Source: Pyrocephalus nanus
Taxonomy: Eukaryota > Chordata > Aves > Passeriformes > Tyrannidae
Length of the DNA stretch: 64,000 nucleotides
Assembly: GCA_038380795.1 (NCBI GenBank)
Contig: CM076280.1
Span: 4,141,501 to 4,205,500, forward strand
Direction: 5' to 3'
Each line of letters starts with the position of its first letter. Positions within the stretch are counted from its first letter, which is position 1. Made by a program: the position numbers and the translations under genes. The notes under the pieces were generated by a model. It made no database searches and was not told the DNA's origin. It saw only the letters and a list, made by a program, of their open reading frames with translations. This document shows positions 47,453 through 58,138 of the stretch, in pieces.

Positions 47453-49572
47453 TCCTGTGCTTCCAGCCAGGAAAACCAGCTCTGATCCCAAAGCCACACA
47501 ACTCCAGTAAGTGCAGCTCTAACCCTGAGACAGCAAACTCTGCCTCAGGCACAGAAATCAGCAAGCCTGAAGTTACCAGGCAGTCAGAACACGAAAAATG
47601 CCTCATGAAGGTGAGGAAAAGTAAGAACAAACTGTTATCCTGGGAACAGCCAGACCACCACAGGCAGAGAGAAGGATTCCATAGGGACAGACGTTGTCAA
47701 ACAACTCTCAGGACTTACTGAATGTCTGATTTCAACATCAGTTGTCTGGGATGTTTGAGCAGACCCTCAGTCTCCTGGGTAGATGGCAGTTTTAGAGCCC
47801 AGCTGTCCATAAAAATGTTTCTTCCCCAAACTGCTCAGGCCTGGTTGCCTTGTAAGGTAAAGGACAGTAGAAGAAAGCAGCTGTTAAATGGGACAGATTT
47901 ACTACACTCAGAATTGTCTGTATGGAAACTCTAGAAGAACAGAGGTAACAAGCACTGGGAAGAGAGTTGGTGGTGAGGCTGATTTTACAGGGCTTTGGCA
48001 CACAGGACTAAAAAACCAAATTCTATCCATCTGTAAAAGGAACTTTATTACCAAGTCCTCTCCAAGACAGTTCTGAGGTAAGCTGCTGGGAAATGCACCA
48101 CTTTCCTATTCACACCTTACTGGATTCCTACCTTGCTCTAAAGAAAAGCTTCCCTAAATTCCTAATTGCCCGCCTTGCCTTCCTTTCTATGGGAAGTTCA
48201 CTACAATGTTGTGCCCACAATATGTTCAGCCATCTCTGCAAGGTCATTAACAGTCCAGAAGACCCCCCCAAAATATTTCATAGTCTTGATTCTCTTAAGC
48301 AGTGCTGAACCATGTCCAAACTCCTGTCAATCAGGTACCAAGCAGCTTTTCCTGCTGACAGTCTCACCATTCCACACCAGGGTCCAGAGCAATCCACAGC
48401 CTGTTCCCAGGGTGGACAACACATCCATCACACGAGTTAAACACACAGCAGGATTGCCCAGGGTGGGCACTGCACGATTTCAACACTTGTATCCCGTTAC
48501 AAAAATTCTATAGGGGCCAGAAATAACCCATTTTCTTTCAGGACATTATCATACTGTGCATCTGATCAACACACCATGGCCTGAAATAGCTCATGGAGCT
48601 GGCTGAGTAAAAAAATAAGTTTTCTAAAAAAAAAAAAATTAAAAAAATAAACCTATATAAAACCACATGCTTTTGTCAGACTCTCACTGCTTGCACTTCA
48701 CATCTCCCAGGACTGCTTTTTATGAAGACAAAAGCAAATTTAATGTTGGCAAGAATCCCACCCAGCTTGTATCTGTCCAAATCATCAGCTATGTTTTTGA
48801 TTTAGCTGCAGTTTAGACAGCCAACTTCAACAGACTGAACAAGGCAGAGCTGTTTTAAAGATGCTCTGAAAGCAGAAGAAGAGAAAGACAAACCATTCAG
48901 AAGCAGGGGCAGTGTGGTCAGCCAAGGCTCCCGGGATCTCCATGGAAAAAGAAAGTGTTTGGTGTCTTCAGCACTCACACAACTTGGGAAGGTGGGGGAA
49001 AAGAACAGAGCTCTTCCTGTAAACCTAAGGGAATTTATTTTTATTTTATTTTGGAACAAAACCAGCATTTGTCTTTTTTTTTGTCCTTGAAACTGTGCAA
49101 GGCTTCTTTCATCGATGGTTTATCTTTGCTTTGTCTCCTTCAGCATTGTCAAACACTTCCTTTTCTTCCTAAAACTCAGCTTATTTCTGCAAGAGCACAC
49201 AAGGAGCTCACATGTCCCTCAGAGTACATTAAAAAAGGTGGTATGGAAGTCTAAAATACTTGGAACAGGTGAGGAAGACTCACCAGAAAAACAAGGAGGC
49301 AAGAACTACATGGGGATGCACTTGATTCACCAAAGCTCAGATCTCACTATCTGTGGAAAGGTTTTAAATTCATGTTATGACCAAAGATTAACTTAAAAAT
49401 TTGCTTTTAAAAGAAACTGGAAAAAGCTTGTTCTGAAACTTATTTTTCCTATAGATCAGATCAGTATGTATAAAGCACAGCCTAAGACTTGACCTGCTTG
49501 CAGGTTATTGGTCTAACAGGAGTGTTGGATGGGGAAAACTGGCAGAGTATAAGGGGGAGAGAGAGCACTTAG

Positions 49573-49606
49573 AACCATAAAATCCTAAAGATCATCCAGT
49601 TCTAAC
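49573..49606 (-). mobile_element. Possible CR1 tail remnant
   Basis: ACCATAAAATCCTAAAGATC followed by ATCCAGTTCTAAC resembles a strongly diverged antisense CR1 end. It is short and uncertain. Confidence 0.35.
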
Positions 49607-50032
49607 ACCCCTGGGTACTACAAAATTACTTCAACAATTTGACTCCGTTTTTCCTCAGTAGTAAAATTTTCTCTTCTTCCACCCAAGCATTCCCAGCCCT
49701 CCCTGACCAAGCTGCTCAACCAGAATCCCTAAACCTCAGAGTATCAGCACAGACCCCCCCCAGAATGGCAAGAGATGCCCAGATGACAAGCAATGATGTC
49801 TCTTCAACTGCCCAGGCCCTGCAGGAGTTCCTAACACATCACTGAATGATCACTATTAAATATCTGCTTTTTTTTCCTGAAGTCCCCCCACTGGGGACTG
49901 GACATGACACAGACATTCCTAGATTTTTATCTCATTCCTTTCTCTTTGGTTTGATTTTACAGCATAGAAGCAACCTAAAAGGCACCAACAAATGAATTAA
50001 ATTTAGGATCTGGATAAGAGTTTCAGTCATTC

Positions 50033-50123
50033 TAAAAACAAAAACAGAACAAAACAAAACAAGAAAACAAACAAACAAACACTTTTAACAAGGAAGATGT
50101 TTCTTTAAAAAAAAAAAAAAAAA
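50033..50123. repeat. A/C-rich simple sequence and A17
   Basis: AAACAAAACAAAACAAG and (CAAA)n units at 50033-50082, then A17 at 50107-50123. Confidence 0.9.
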
Positions 50124-52242
50124 GAAATCTTCTAAAGCTGGTCCTAAATTTATTTGGTTTAATGACAGAAGTAGAAAAAGGAGCAAGAGGTTTGATTTCA
50201 ACCCAGAAAACACAGTTTTGAGCCCTGATTCCAAGGAAAAGCACTTTACTGGGAAGATAAACATTTCTTTACCATTTTCATCTAGACTTTAATCCTAATT
50301 ATTAATCCTCTTGTAAGGTTGACAGCAATAGCTGTCCAAATGAAGCAACAGCCTTTGGAAGTTCTTACATCTAAGTTTTACCAGCCAGTGTAGCCCAAAA
50401 ATACTGGGAACAGCACATTCGAGCACAAAATTTGTCTTAATATGACCCTGTAAAAAGACATAAGTCTGACCTTCAGACTGTTCATTCCTATCCTTAGTTT
50501 GCCAGTCCAAAAAATCCAAAAATCCACACTGCTTCAGACCAAAGGCTCATCTACCAGAGGGAAAACAATACCACCTTGGAAGCTTTTCCCTGGAATGCAA
50601 CATCCTATGAGGATGTTCAGGGATTCTTTTGCCAGTATCCCATCTGAAAATTCCAAATTCAGAAAGGAAATGAACTGAAGGGGCTGGGCAGGAGAAGGAA
50701 AAGCCTCTTATCAATTTTTTATAGACCCCAAGCAAGGTGGAAGGAGACCAGGAAGGTTAAAGATGCTCAAGGACATCCATAGAACATCCCAGGCACTGAA
50801 TAGAACACGAGATACCAGCAAAGCCCTGGGGCTTTCTGGCAGTTTAGTCTTTCACACTAATCTGGGTGTTGGCCTTTTGGCCAAGTTCTTCACTGTCCTG
50901 GCACAAAGTTTTACAGGGTTTTCCAGAAATGGCTTGCTCTGTTTGAAAAATCCTCACTCAGCCCAAACAAAGCAATGAGCTCTTTGTGCAAAGTGATGAG
51001 TCAGATGCTGAATTTTAATATTCCAAAATATTGAGTTTGGTCAGTGCTGCTTGAATTTAACACCTGGGTGTGCTCAGAAGAGAAGAATTTTTTTGGAGGG
51101 GAGGGGGGGAAGTGGTTTGCAAGAGGGGACTGATCAGGTAGTGCTGGAGCTGAGGAAATGTTATCTCTCAAGTCAGGTAAAGGAGCAGAGGCAGAAGGGT
51201 CACAACAAAAGGGAGCTGAAAAATAAGAGGTTTGGTACAATCTCCACTAGTCTCACAAGTGGGCCCAAGAGCACTTAAAAGCAAGAAAAAGGCAAGTCCT
51301 GACAGTATTTCTCACCAATACTCTCTGAAATTCCAACTGTTTTCCCCCTCAGTAATGCCCCAGGTCTGATGCTCTTTGCCATGTTGTGATCTGGCTGCAC
51401 AACCTGCTTTTCCCACCCCATACCTAATGGAGATATTGCATCTCACACTGCTGCTGGATTACTGTGGCTTCTGTTCTGCAAATAGGCTGTTTAAAAGGGA
51501 AATAATCCTTGTAAACATTCTGATTTACACAGAACTATTCTTCATCTCACTCCTAGAGCTTCCAAGAATCTGTGAAGATGTGGGTTTGCACACAGGTCTT
51601 GGGGATTATTACCCTTATTACCAGAAGTTGCACACTTTAGTCTGCTTTTCTTGAAGTTTTCCATGTAAAACTGAACTAAGATGAAGCAGCTTGTTTTTCC
51701 CCTTTAATTGATGTTTACTTTCTGTGGTTCACACATGCCAATATTTCTTTCAACCCCTCAGAGCATCTGACAAGAGGAGTCATGTGCCTCTTATTTATAC
51801 TGAGGCCCATCCACGTTACTCATTTTCAGTTCTTTGGTAAAAAAAAAGGAAATAAAAAAGGTCCATTGACTAAACAAACTGTCCAGTAGCATAAATACTT
51901 GGCCTCAAGGCCTTCAAAACGTTGGACTGTGAGATAAAAGGCAGCTGGTTTTGCCTTGCACAGGGGATAGGAGATGTGGTTCCTCAGACCTGGTGCTGTT
52001 TCTTTCTCAGCCTAAAGATGTTCCACTTGCTCAGAGGATGTTCCCTGTTGTTTCCCTGCCCAGGCATCACCACCCACAGTTGGCAAGCCCAAAAAAATGC
52101 ACATTTTAAGTGCGTCCATGCAGGTCCTTTGACCTCTAAGGATCAGTTTTCTGAATGACTTCATTACAGGAATAAGTTACTCTTCCTTGTGGCAAATAAA
52201 TCAGATTTAATTAAACATGTGAGCAGCACACAAGTTAAACAA

Positions 52243-52279
52243 CTGGCCCAAGATTTAAGAGCAGTAAATCTTGGGCCAG
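52243..52279. repeat. Perfect 15-bp hairpin, 7-nt loop
   Basis: CTGGCCCAAGATTTA (52243-52257) and TAAATCTTGGGCCAG (52265-52279) are exact complements around AGAGCAG. The stem ends abruptly on both sides, so it is shorter than a normal microRNA precursor. Confidence 0.95.
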
Positions 52280-52486
52280 GAAATCTGGGAGATGATGCAG
52301 CAATTCTTTGCACAGCACCAACTATTCCCAAGAGGTGCTACAGCCCAGGGAAGAGCAGGATAATGTCCATGAGTAGCACACTTCTCATACTGCAAATGCC
52401 ATAAGCAGAACCAAATGATACTCATATTCTCTCCCTCTCAAAATGAATTTACCATCAAAAAAACATTCTAAAGACTTAAAAAAAGT

Positions 52487-52515
52487 CACAGAATTACTAA
52501 GTTTGGAAGGGTAAG
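52487..52515 (-). mobile_element. Possible CR1 end remnant
   Basis: TCACAGAATTACTAAGTTTG followed by GAAGGG resembles an antisense CR1 3' end. Nothing beyond it aligns by eye. Confidence 0.45.
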
Positions 52516-54716
52516 CCTCACTCAATTTAGTCTATCTCTTCTCCTTGATCATGAACCATATCTGCCTTTCTCAAAGCCAAATTTACTAAGGGCTATCAGA
52601 AATTACTTTAGATATTCACCTCACGTAATTGAGTCTGTGCATTGTGAGAGCCATGCCTTTTGAGCTCTATCTGTTAGTTTTGAGTAGATATTTTATAAGT
52701 TCATTTTGCTCAAAACACACAATTTTTATTAAAGGATGCATCTAGAAAGTGTGAACCAGCCTGGGGCATTTGGGCCACATCACTGGCAAATAAATGATAA
52801 AACAAAGGCACAGCACCAATCCTGCCTCTTCAGACTGTACAGAATCCACTCAGCCGCTCTTCTCATCACCAGTTCAGGAGAGCTGATCATTGTTTTCCTT
52901 GGCATTCAAGTTATCCAGTAAACTCTTGGCTTATTTTTGCTACATACTTCAAAAGGCAGATTGTTTTAGAACTCCACAGTTTTCGAATCAGAGAAGGAAA
53001 AAAACAACTGGTATCTTTTTAGCTTCATCTTGAAACAATTCACTTCCCCTTTCCCTGTTTTCAGCTCAAATATGTACTTCAACACTTGCTGCCAAGTATT
53101 TCCTGGAGTGTCAGGACCTGCAATTAAAACCATGGCTTGGATTAAGCACCTCTGTATGGATCTCACCCAAACACAGCCCTGTGTCTCTGCTGGTCAAGGC
53201 TCTCTATGCTGATAATCAGGAAATATAATGGAATTTGGGGGCATGAAAATTCTGTAGCAGTTTTTTAAGCAGGTAATAAATCCAGGGGAAAGTTCCCAAC
53301 TGGATAATTGGGGAACACAGGCAGGAAGTGTAATCCAAGTAGACAAGCTCCAGATTTTTACCTGGCTATGGACTGCATCTTGTTCCTCCTGGTTGGTGTT
53401 TTCAGCCAACCAGTGGAGTCCATACCATGGATAAAGGATTCCAGCTGGGAGTTCCAAATCAAGCTCTTAATTCTTCATTAATTGGGTACTAACTGCTCAT
53501 GTCAGGGCTTCCATGCAAAATACTTCATAACTACTAGTGAGGAAGTCTTGATCCAGGTGAGAAGGTAGAGAGGCTGCCTGCATATGAATAGATATATCAG
53601 ATAAATCAGCTCTGTAATGCTTAGAACTCAAATTTGGAGCTTGGGTGTGGACCCACACCTGGTTTTTAGTGTCATAGTTTACACCAGTAAGTACTCCTAA
53701 AGTCAGCTTCCATGGAAATACACTCTTCTGACACAATTAATCCCTTGGATTGTGTAATGGATAGATCTCAAGCTGATTTACTGGCTTGGCTCCCTTCAAC
53801 CCATCCAACATTTGCATTGCAGCACCTCCTAGTGAGTAGCTCCAGATGGGAACAAGAGGGATGCCATCCTCTACCCCAGGTCTGGCAATGCCCACCTGAG
53901 TTTTTCCAGTTGTTCTCAGATTCAGATGCTGAAGTATTTCTGCAGTGACAGATAGTTTCACTCCTAAAAAAAAAGTGAGCTGTGAAGTATCCAGGGGTGG
54001 TTTTTCAGAGGAGTGAGACACACAGGAACTCTTTAATCAGTTTGTAAATTATTATGATATAGTTACAGGTGTCCTGATCACATTTGACTGAGTCTCTGGT
54101 GGCCAAGTCCTCTGGAAATTAAAGGACTGTGACAGATACTGAGAATGGCACCGGTTCCCAGCCAATCCCATTTACTCAAGACCATCAACTTCCCTGTTTA
54201 AACTCAGGAGGGAGAACCACAGACCTCCAGACATCCTTTCATGTTGTTACAGCAATTCCCACTTTCCCCTCAGCAAGAGGATGGGGATGAATTATTTGCT
54301 CCAGCAAAGGAACTCCCAATTCCTTACGCTGTGTGCTCTGGGGTCAGAGCACTGGGATGTTTCAACAGCCCTACAAAGAGTTCCTGAAAGCTCTAACAGC
54401 AGCTAATGGATCTGCCAGACACAGATTCTTAAAAATATCATCAACTTGGTTAATGGAAACTCCAGCCTTGCTCTCCCTGCTGTTTCAAATGTATATTTTA
54501 AGTATCGTTTCACTTGTGTTAAGCTTAAAAACACTGTCCCTTCACTCCCACTTGATTCAGTGCCAGATCTCCAGTGCTACTGCTGAGGCAATAAATTAAG
54601 CATTGATCAAGTTATGTTTATGTTACTTCCTAAGGAAATGTTGCTGTGAAAAACCAATAACTAAATATAGAGTCTGGAGCCTCAATCAGGGTTATGCCTC
54701 CCCTTGGGCTGGAACA

Positions 54717-54731
54717 ATATATATATATATA
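54717..54731. repeat. (AT)n microsatellite
   Basis: Short perfect AT alternation. Confidence 0.9.
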
Positions 54732-55359
54732 ACATTGCTTGGGGCATTATTGCACTGGCTGGAGGAAAAACTTGTCATTATGGCCAACTACACTGATTTC
54801 TGTTAAATAACTGCTGTGAGCCTTCACCTAAAAAAAAATAAATAAAATCAAGGCAATTCTCTCGTTGCACTTTCTCTATCCATTGCAGGCTGGGACTGAA
54901 ACACAAACACCAAAATCCTATTTCTGTGGTGCTCACCTGAGCAATTGTTACACAGCTGGTGCAACAGAATGGAAAAAACAGGCTGCCTGAAAAAAGCTGC
55001 CCTTCCATCTCCCTCACAACAAATCTCTGGTCCAAAAGACTTTTCAGTCCTAGATTTCTAGATTTAAGTGCCCAAAAGAATTAAAACGAGAAAAAGCCCC
55101 TGAATCCACCAGTGAGTTGACACTGGCACAGCCTCTTCCATACCTATACCACCATCACACCGCCAGAAATCAATTTATTGATCCAATATTAAAACTTGAA
55201 CCCAGACTCCAGACTCCTGGGTGTTCTCAAGGTCACATTCATTCATTTAAAATTTATTGCTTCAGGTTTTGACTTTAAATCCCCAACCTTTCTCTGCGTT
55301 TCCTTTTCCTTTCTCTGAGTTTGCCCTTCCACCTCAGTTTTCCTTACTCTTTCGAGGAA

Positions 55360-55394
55360 ACAAAGAATTGTCACAGCTGAACAAAGAATTGTCA
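55360..55394. repeat. 21-bp tandem pair
   Basis: ACAAAGAATTGTCA occurs at 55360 and again at 55381, separated by CAGCTGA. Confidence 0.9.
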
Positions 55395-55480
55395 TCTCCC
55401 AAGAGAAGCCCAAGAAACAGCTCTCAAAGCCTTGGTAGTCATTCCAACAAGCTTGAAGCTGACAATTAATTCACTGCCAT

Positions 55481-55743
55481 TCACTAGGTCAGGTTTGCTC
55501 AGGGCTCCCCCCAACCTGGTCTTGGACACTCCCAGGGATGGGGCAGCCACAGCTTCTCTGGAAAACCAGTGCCAGGGCCTCCCCACCCTCTGAATAAAAT
55601 TCTTCCTGATAATTAATTTAATTCTGCCCTCTTGAAGTTTAAAACCATTCCCCCTTGTCCTGTCACTCTCTCCCATATAAAAAGTCCCTCTTGCCTCCTT
55701 TTTATAAGTCCCCTTAAGGTTCTGGAAGGCCACAGTAGCCTGG
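55481..55743 (-). mobile_element. CR1 LINE fragment lacking its 3' tail
   Basis: Antisense CR1: CCCAACCTGGTCTTGGACAC, CCAGGGATGGGGCAGCCACA, GCTTCTCTGGAAAACCAGTG, TGAAGTTTAAAACCATTCCC and CCTTGTCCTGTCACTC, ending near GGTTCTGGAAGGCCACAG. The terminal ~90 bp, including the GGGTTGGAAGGGACC part, are missing, so a deletion has removed the 3' end. Confidence 0.93.
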
Positions 55744-56926
55744 GGTAGATAAAACCTTCACTGAAGGACAGTTTATCCATCTCAAGGATGAGGGAAAAAA
55801 ACATCATCTGAATAGATAAAACAGAGGGAGACACACTTCAAAAATGAAACACAACTCGCCACCTCCAGGAACTCTGATGTCTTGTGATTCCTATCCATGC
55901 AAAAACCCTGCCAGGTCAGATACATGGAAAAAACAAGTCTTTCAGCACTCACTAATCCAGAGTTTATAGTTCAAATCTTTTTTTTTTTCCACTAACCACC
56001 TTTGATTCCTTGCCATGGGTGGGGCCCAGGGAGTCCTTCCTGCTGAGCAGCCCTTGCTCTTTGTGTTGGTGCTGTAGCTGAACGGGGAGAAGCGGAATCA
56101 GCAGCCATGGGCACATCTGCACATCAGTGCAAGCAGCAAACCAGATGAAAATCCCTCCTCCATGCCAGCAAAATATAAGGAATACTGAAAACAAGGTATG
56201 GGATAGGATCAGCTTCATGCCTGCTCTACAATCATCTCTTGAAAAGGCAAAGGCAACACATATGAAAGTTGTTCACTTAAAAACAGAGTCAAGGGCAACC
56301 CAGAGGACTGTGACGTTCCACAGGGTGGACATGGCAAGGGGGGAGAGCAGCCTTCCCTCAGCACATGGCCTGTTCTGTCACTTATTTATCTCAAGCTCTA
56401 TTTACCCACCACACAACCTCTCCAAATATCCTCAACTTCCACTCAAGTCCAGGCAACCCTTTCGAGCCTGGGAGGGAGAGCACAAACCTTGGTGAATATT
56501 ATGACATGACTTTATGGTGAGGGGAACCTACAATCATGAAAGAAAACGTGAGCTCTTCACTTGAGAAGAAAAATCCTGTGATGCCAGGAAGGTCACTCAC
56601 ACAGTTTTAGCCTTGTATGACAACAAAACACTCGAGCTTTCTAAATATTTGCCCAAGATGTTACTGCTTTCTGAATTATAAATAATTTTAGCCCCGAAAC
56701 AAACAGAAAATGAGCATCCCAAAGCAGAGTTTAGCAGGTCACAAGATACATAAACTAGAACGGGGCCAGAGCAAATTACAAAAGCAGGATTTCTAAGAGT
56801 ACTCAAGAGGTTCAAAGTAACACAGGAATCCTCACAGACCACAGGAGGCCTGGCAAATAGAGCATTTTGAGGAGTTATCTTCCCACTTGGAAATACACTG
56901 AACTTGTTGATTGTAGCACTAGCAGA

Positions 56927-57062
56927 AAACCCCCAAAAAACCCCAAAAACTAACAAAAAAACCCCTATGAAGACCCACAAAAAACCCCCACAAACACAAA
57001 AACTCTACCAAAAATAACAAGAAAGAAACTAAAAACACAAACCAATAATAGCAACAAATTAA
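56927..57062. repeat. A/C-rich low-complexity tract
   Basis: About 135 bp almost free of G and T, built of AAAACCCC-like and ACAAAAA-like strings. Confidence 0.9.
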
Positions 57063-57193
57063 ACCCACACACTTTTCTGGAATAAACCTTAAAAGAGTAT
57101 CTGAACTTGGGAAGTTTCTTCAGCTTCTCTGGGCAGGCAGCTGATGGAAGTTCATCTCACATGAACAATGATATTTCTCGTAAGCCCAGTGAC

Positions 57194-57212
57194 TGATCAT
57201 CACTGATGATCA
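57194..57212. repeat. Near-palindrome with TGATCA
   Basis: TGATCATCA (57194-57202) and TGATGATCA (57204-57212) are exact complements with a one-base centre. Confidence 0.9.
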
Positions 57213-57779
57213 TCACCCTGCTGCTTCCTGGAAGTTTGCATTTGACTTTTAGTGGGAAGCAGCTTGTTATTAGTATGACCAGAAAGAACTGAGAGGATTT
57301 GCTGCCAGCATCAGTCTTCCAGTTGCCATTAAATTAATAACGCAGGAATCTCTCAGAAGGGAGAGATGATGGCAAACCTACCCTCAGCCTTTTTCACACG
57401 TGGCTGAACCCTCCTGCATTCCAGCCAGCATGGAGTGTCCTGGAGCATCCTTCCAAGGACAGCATGGGCAGGCACAGTCCTTGGATGAGCACGAGAAACC
57501 ACAACCTGAAACACAATTATTTCCACCTTCTCATGTTTATAAAACATAAATTCAGTTGCATAGGGGTTTTGTTGGGCCAAAAACCGCCACCAGCTTATTG
57601 AAAGAAAGCAAGTAAATATCAGTAAAACTAACTGGCCTCCACCACACTGCATCAGCAATAAAGGTTCTAAAAGAACACGCTGTGCTCCTCCTGGAAGGTT
57701 GTAAAACACCACACATCTCCTTTGTAATACAAGTCAGGGGTTTCCAAGGCACACAAGTCAGCTCTGCACATCATTTCAT

Positions 57780-58120
57780 ATAAGATCCCACAGCCAGTCC
57801 AGCTTCTTATCACATCTGTATCATATTCTGCTTAACAAGTTCATTTTCAATTAATATATCCAAGTTGTGGTTTCTGCCACTGCTGCCAGGTTAAAATCCC
57901 TTTGCTCTTGCTGTGACCCTCCCACCACACCACATGGCAAGAACAGTTTATGTTCCAACTAATTAAACCCATCCAGTCAATGCAACAAAATAGTTGAATA
58001 ATTAAAAAGTCCTCTGCATGTTTATCAGCTCTAATTGTTCAAATCTATCACAATAAGTAAAAGCAGACACACCAAAGCAGCATTTTCAAGTTTAATCAGA
58101 GTAATCTGAAGTGTAATGAT
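57780..58120. promoter_or_regulatory. AT-rich candidate regulatory block
   Basis: Repeat-free sequence with multiple homeobox-like cores (TTTTCAATTAATATATCC near 57846, CAACTAATTAAACC near 57956, GCTCTAATTGTTC near 58028) bounded by A15 at 58124. It resembles a conserved non-coding element in composition only. Confidence 0.22.
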
Positions 58121-58123
58121 AGT

Positions 58124-58138
58124 AAAAAAAAAAAAAAA
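58124..58138. repeat. A15 homopolymer
   Basis: Perfect 15-A run at the right edge of the AT-rich block. Confidence 0.95.

Larger units (their letters stand above)
47453..52242. other. Non-coding stretch with weak old CR1 traces
   Basis: No gene recognised. Possible old CR1 remnants are a tail-like stretch at 49573-49606 (antisense) and a CTTCAGACCAAAGGCTCATC stretch near 50530 that recalls reptile-type CR1. Both are weak. A/C-rich simple sequence lies at 50033-50082 with A17 at 50107-50123. Frames at 47398-48513 have no domain. Confidence 0.45.
52280..55480. other. Unique non-coding sequence
   Basis: No gene recognised. Contents are a possible CR1 remnant (52487-52515), a short AT repeat (54717-54731) and a 21-bp tandem pair (55360-55394). 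Confidence 0.5.
55744..57779. other. Unique non-coding sequence
   Basis: No gene recognised. It contains an A/C-rich tract (56927-57062) and a small near-palindrome (57194-57212). Confidence 0.5.
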
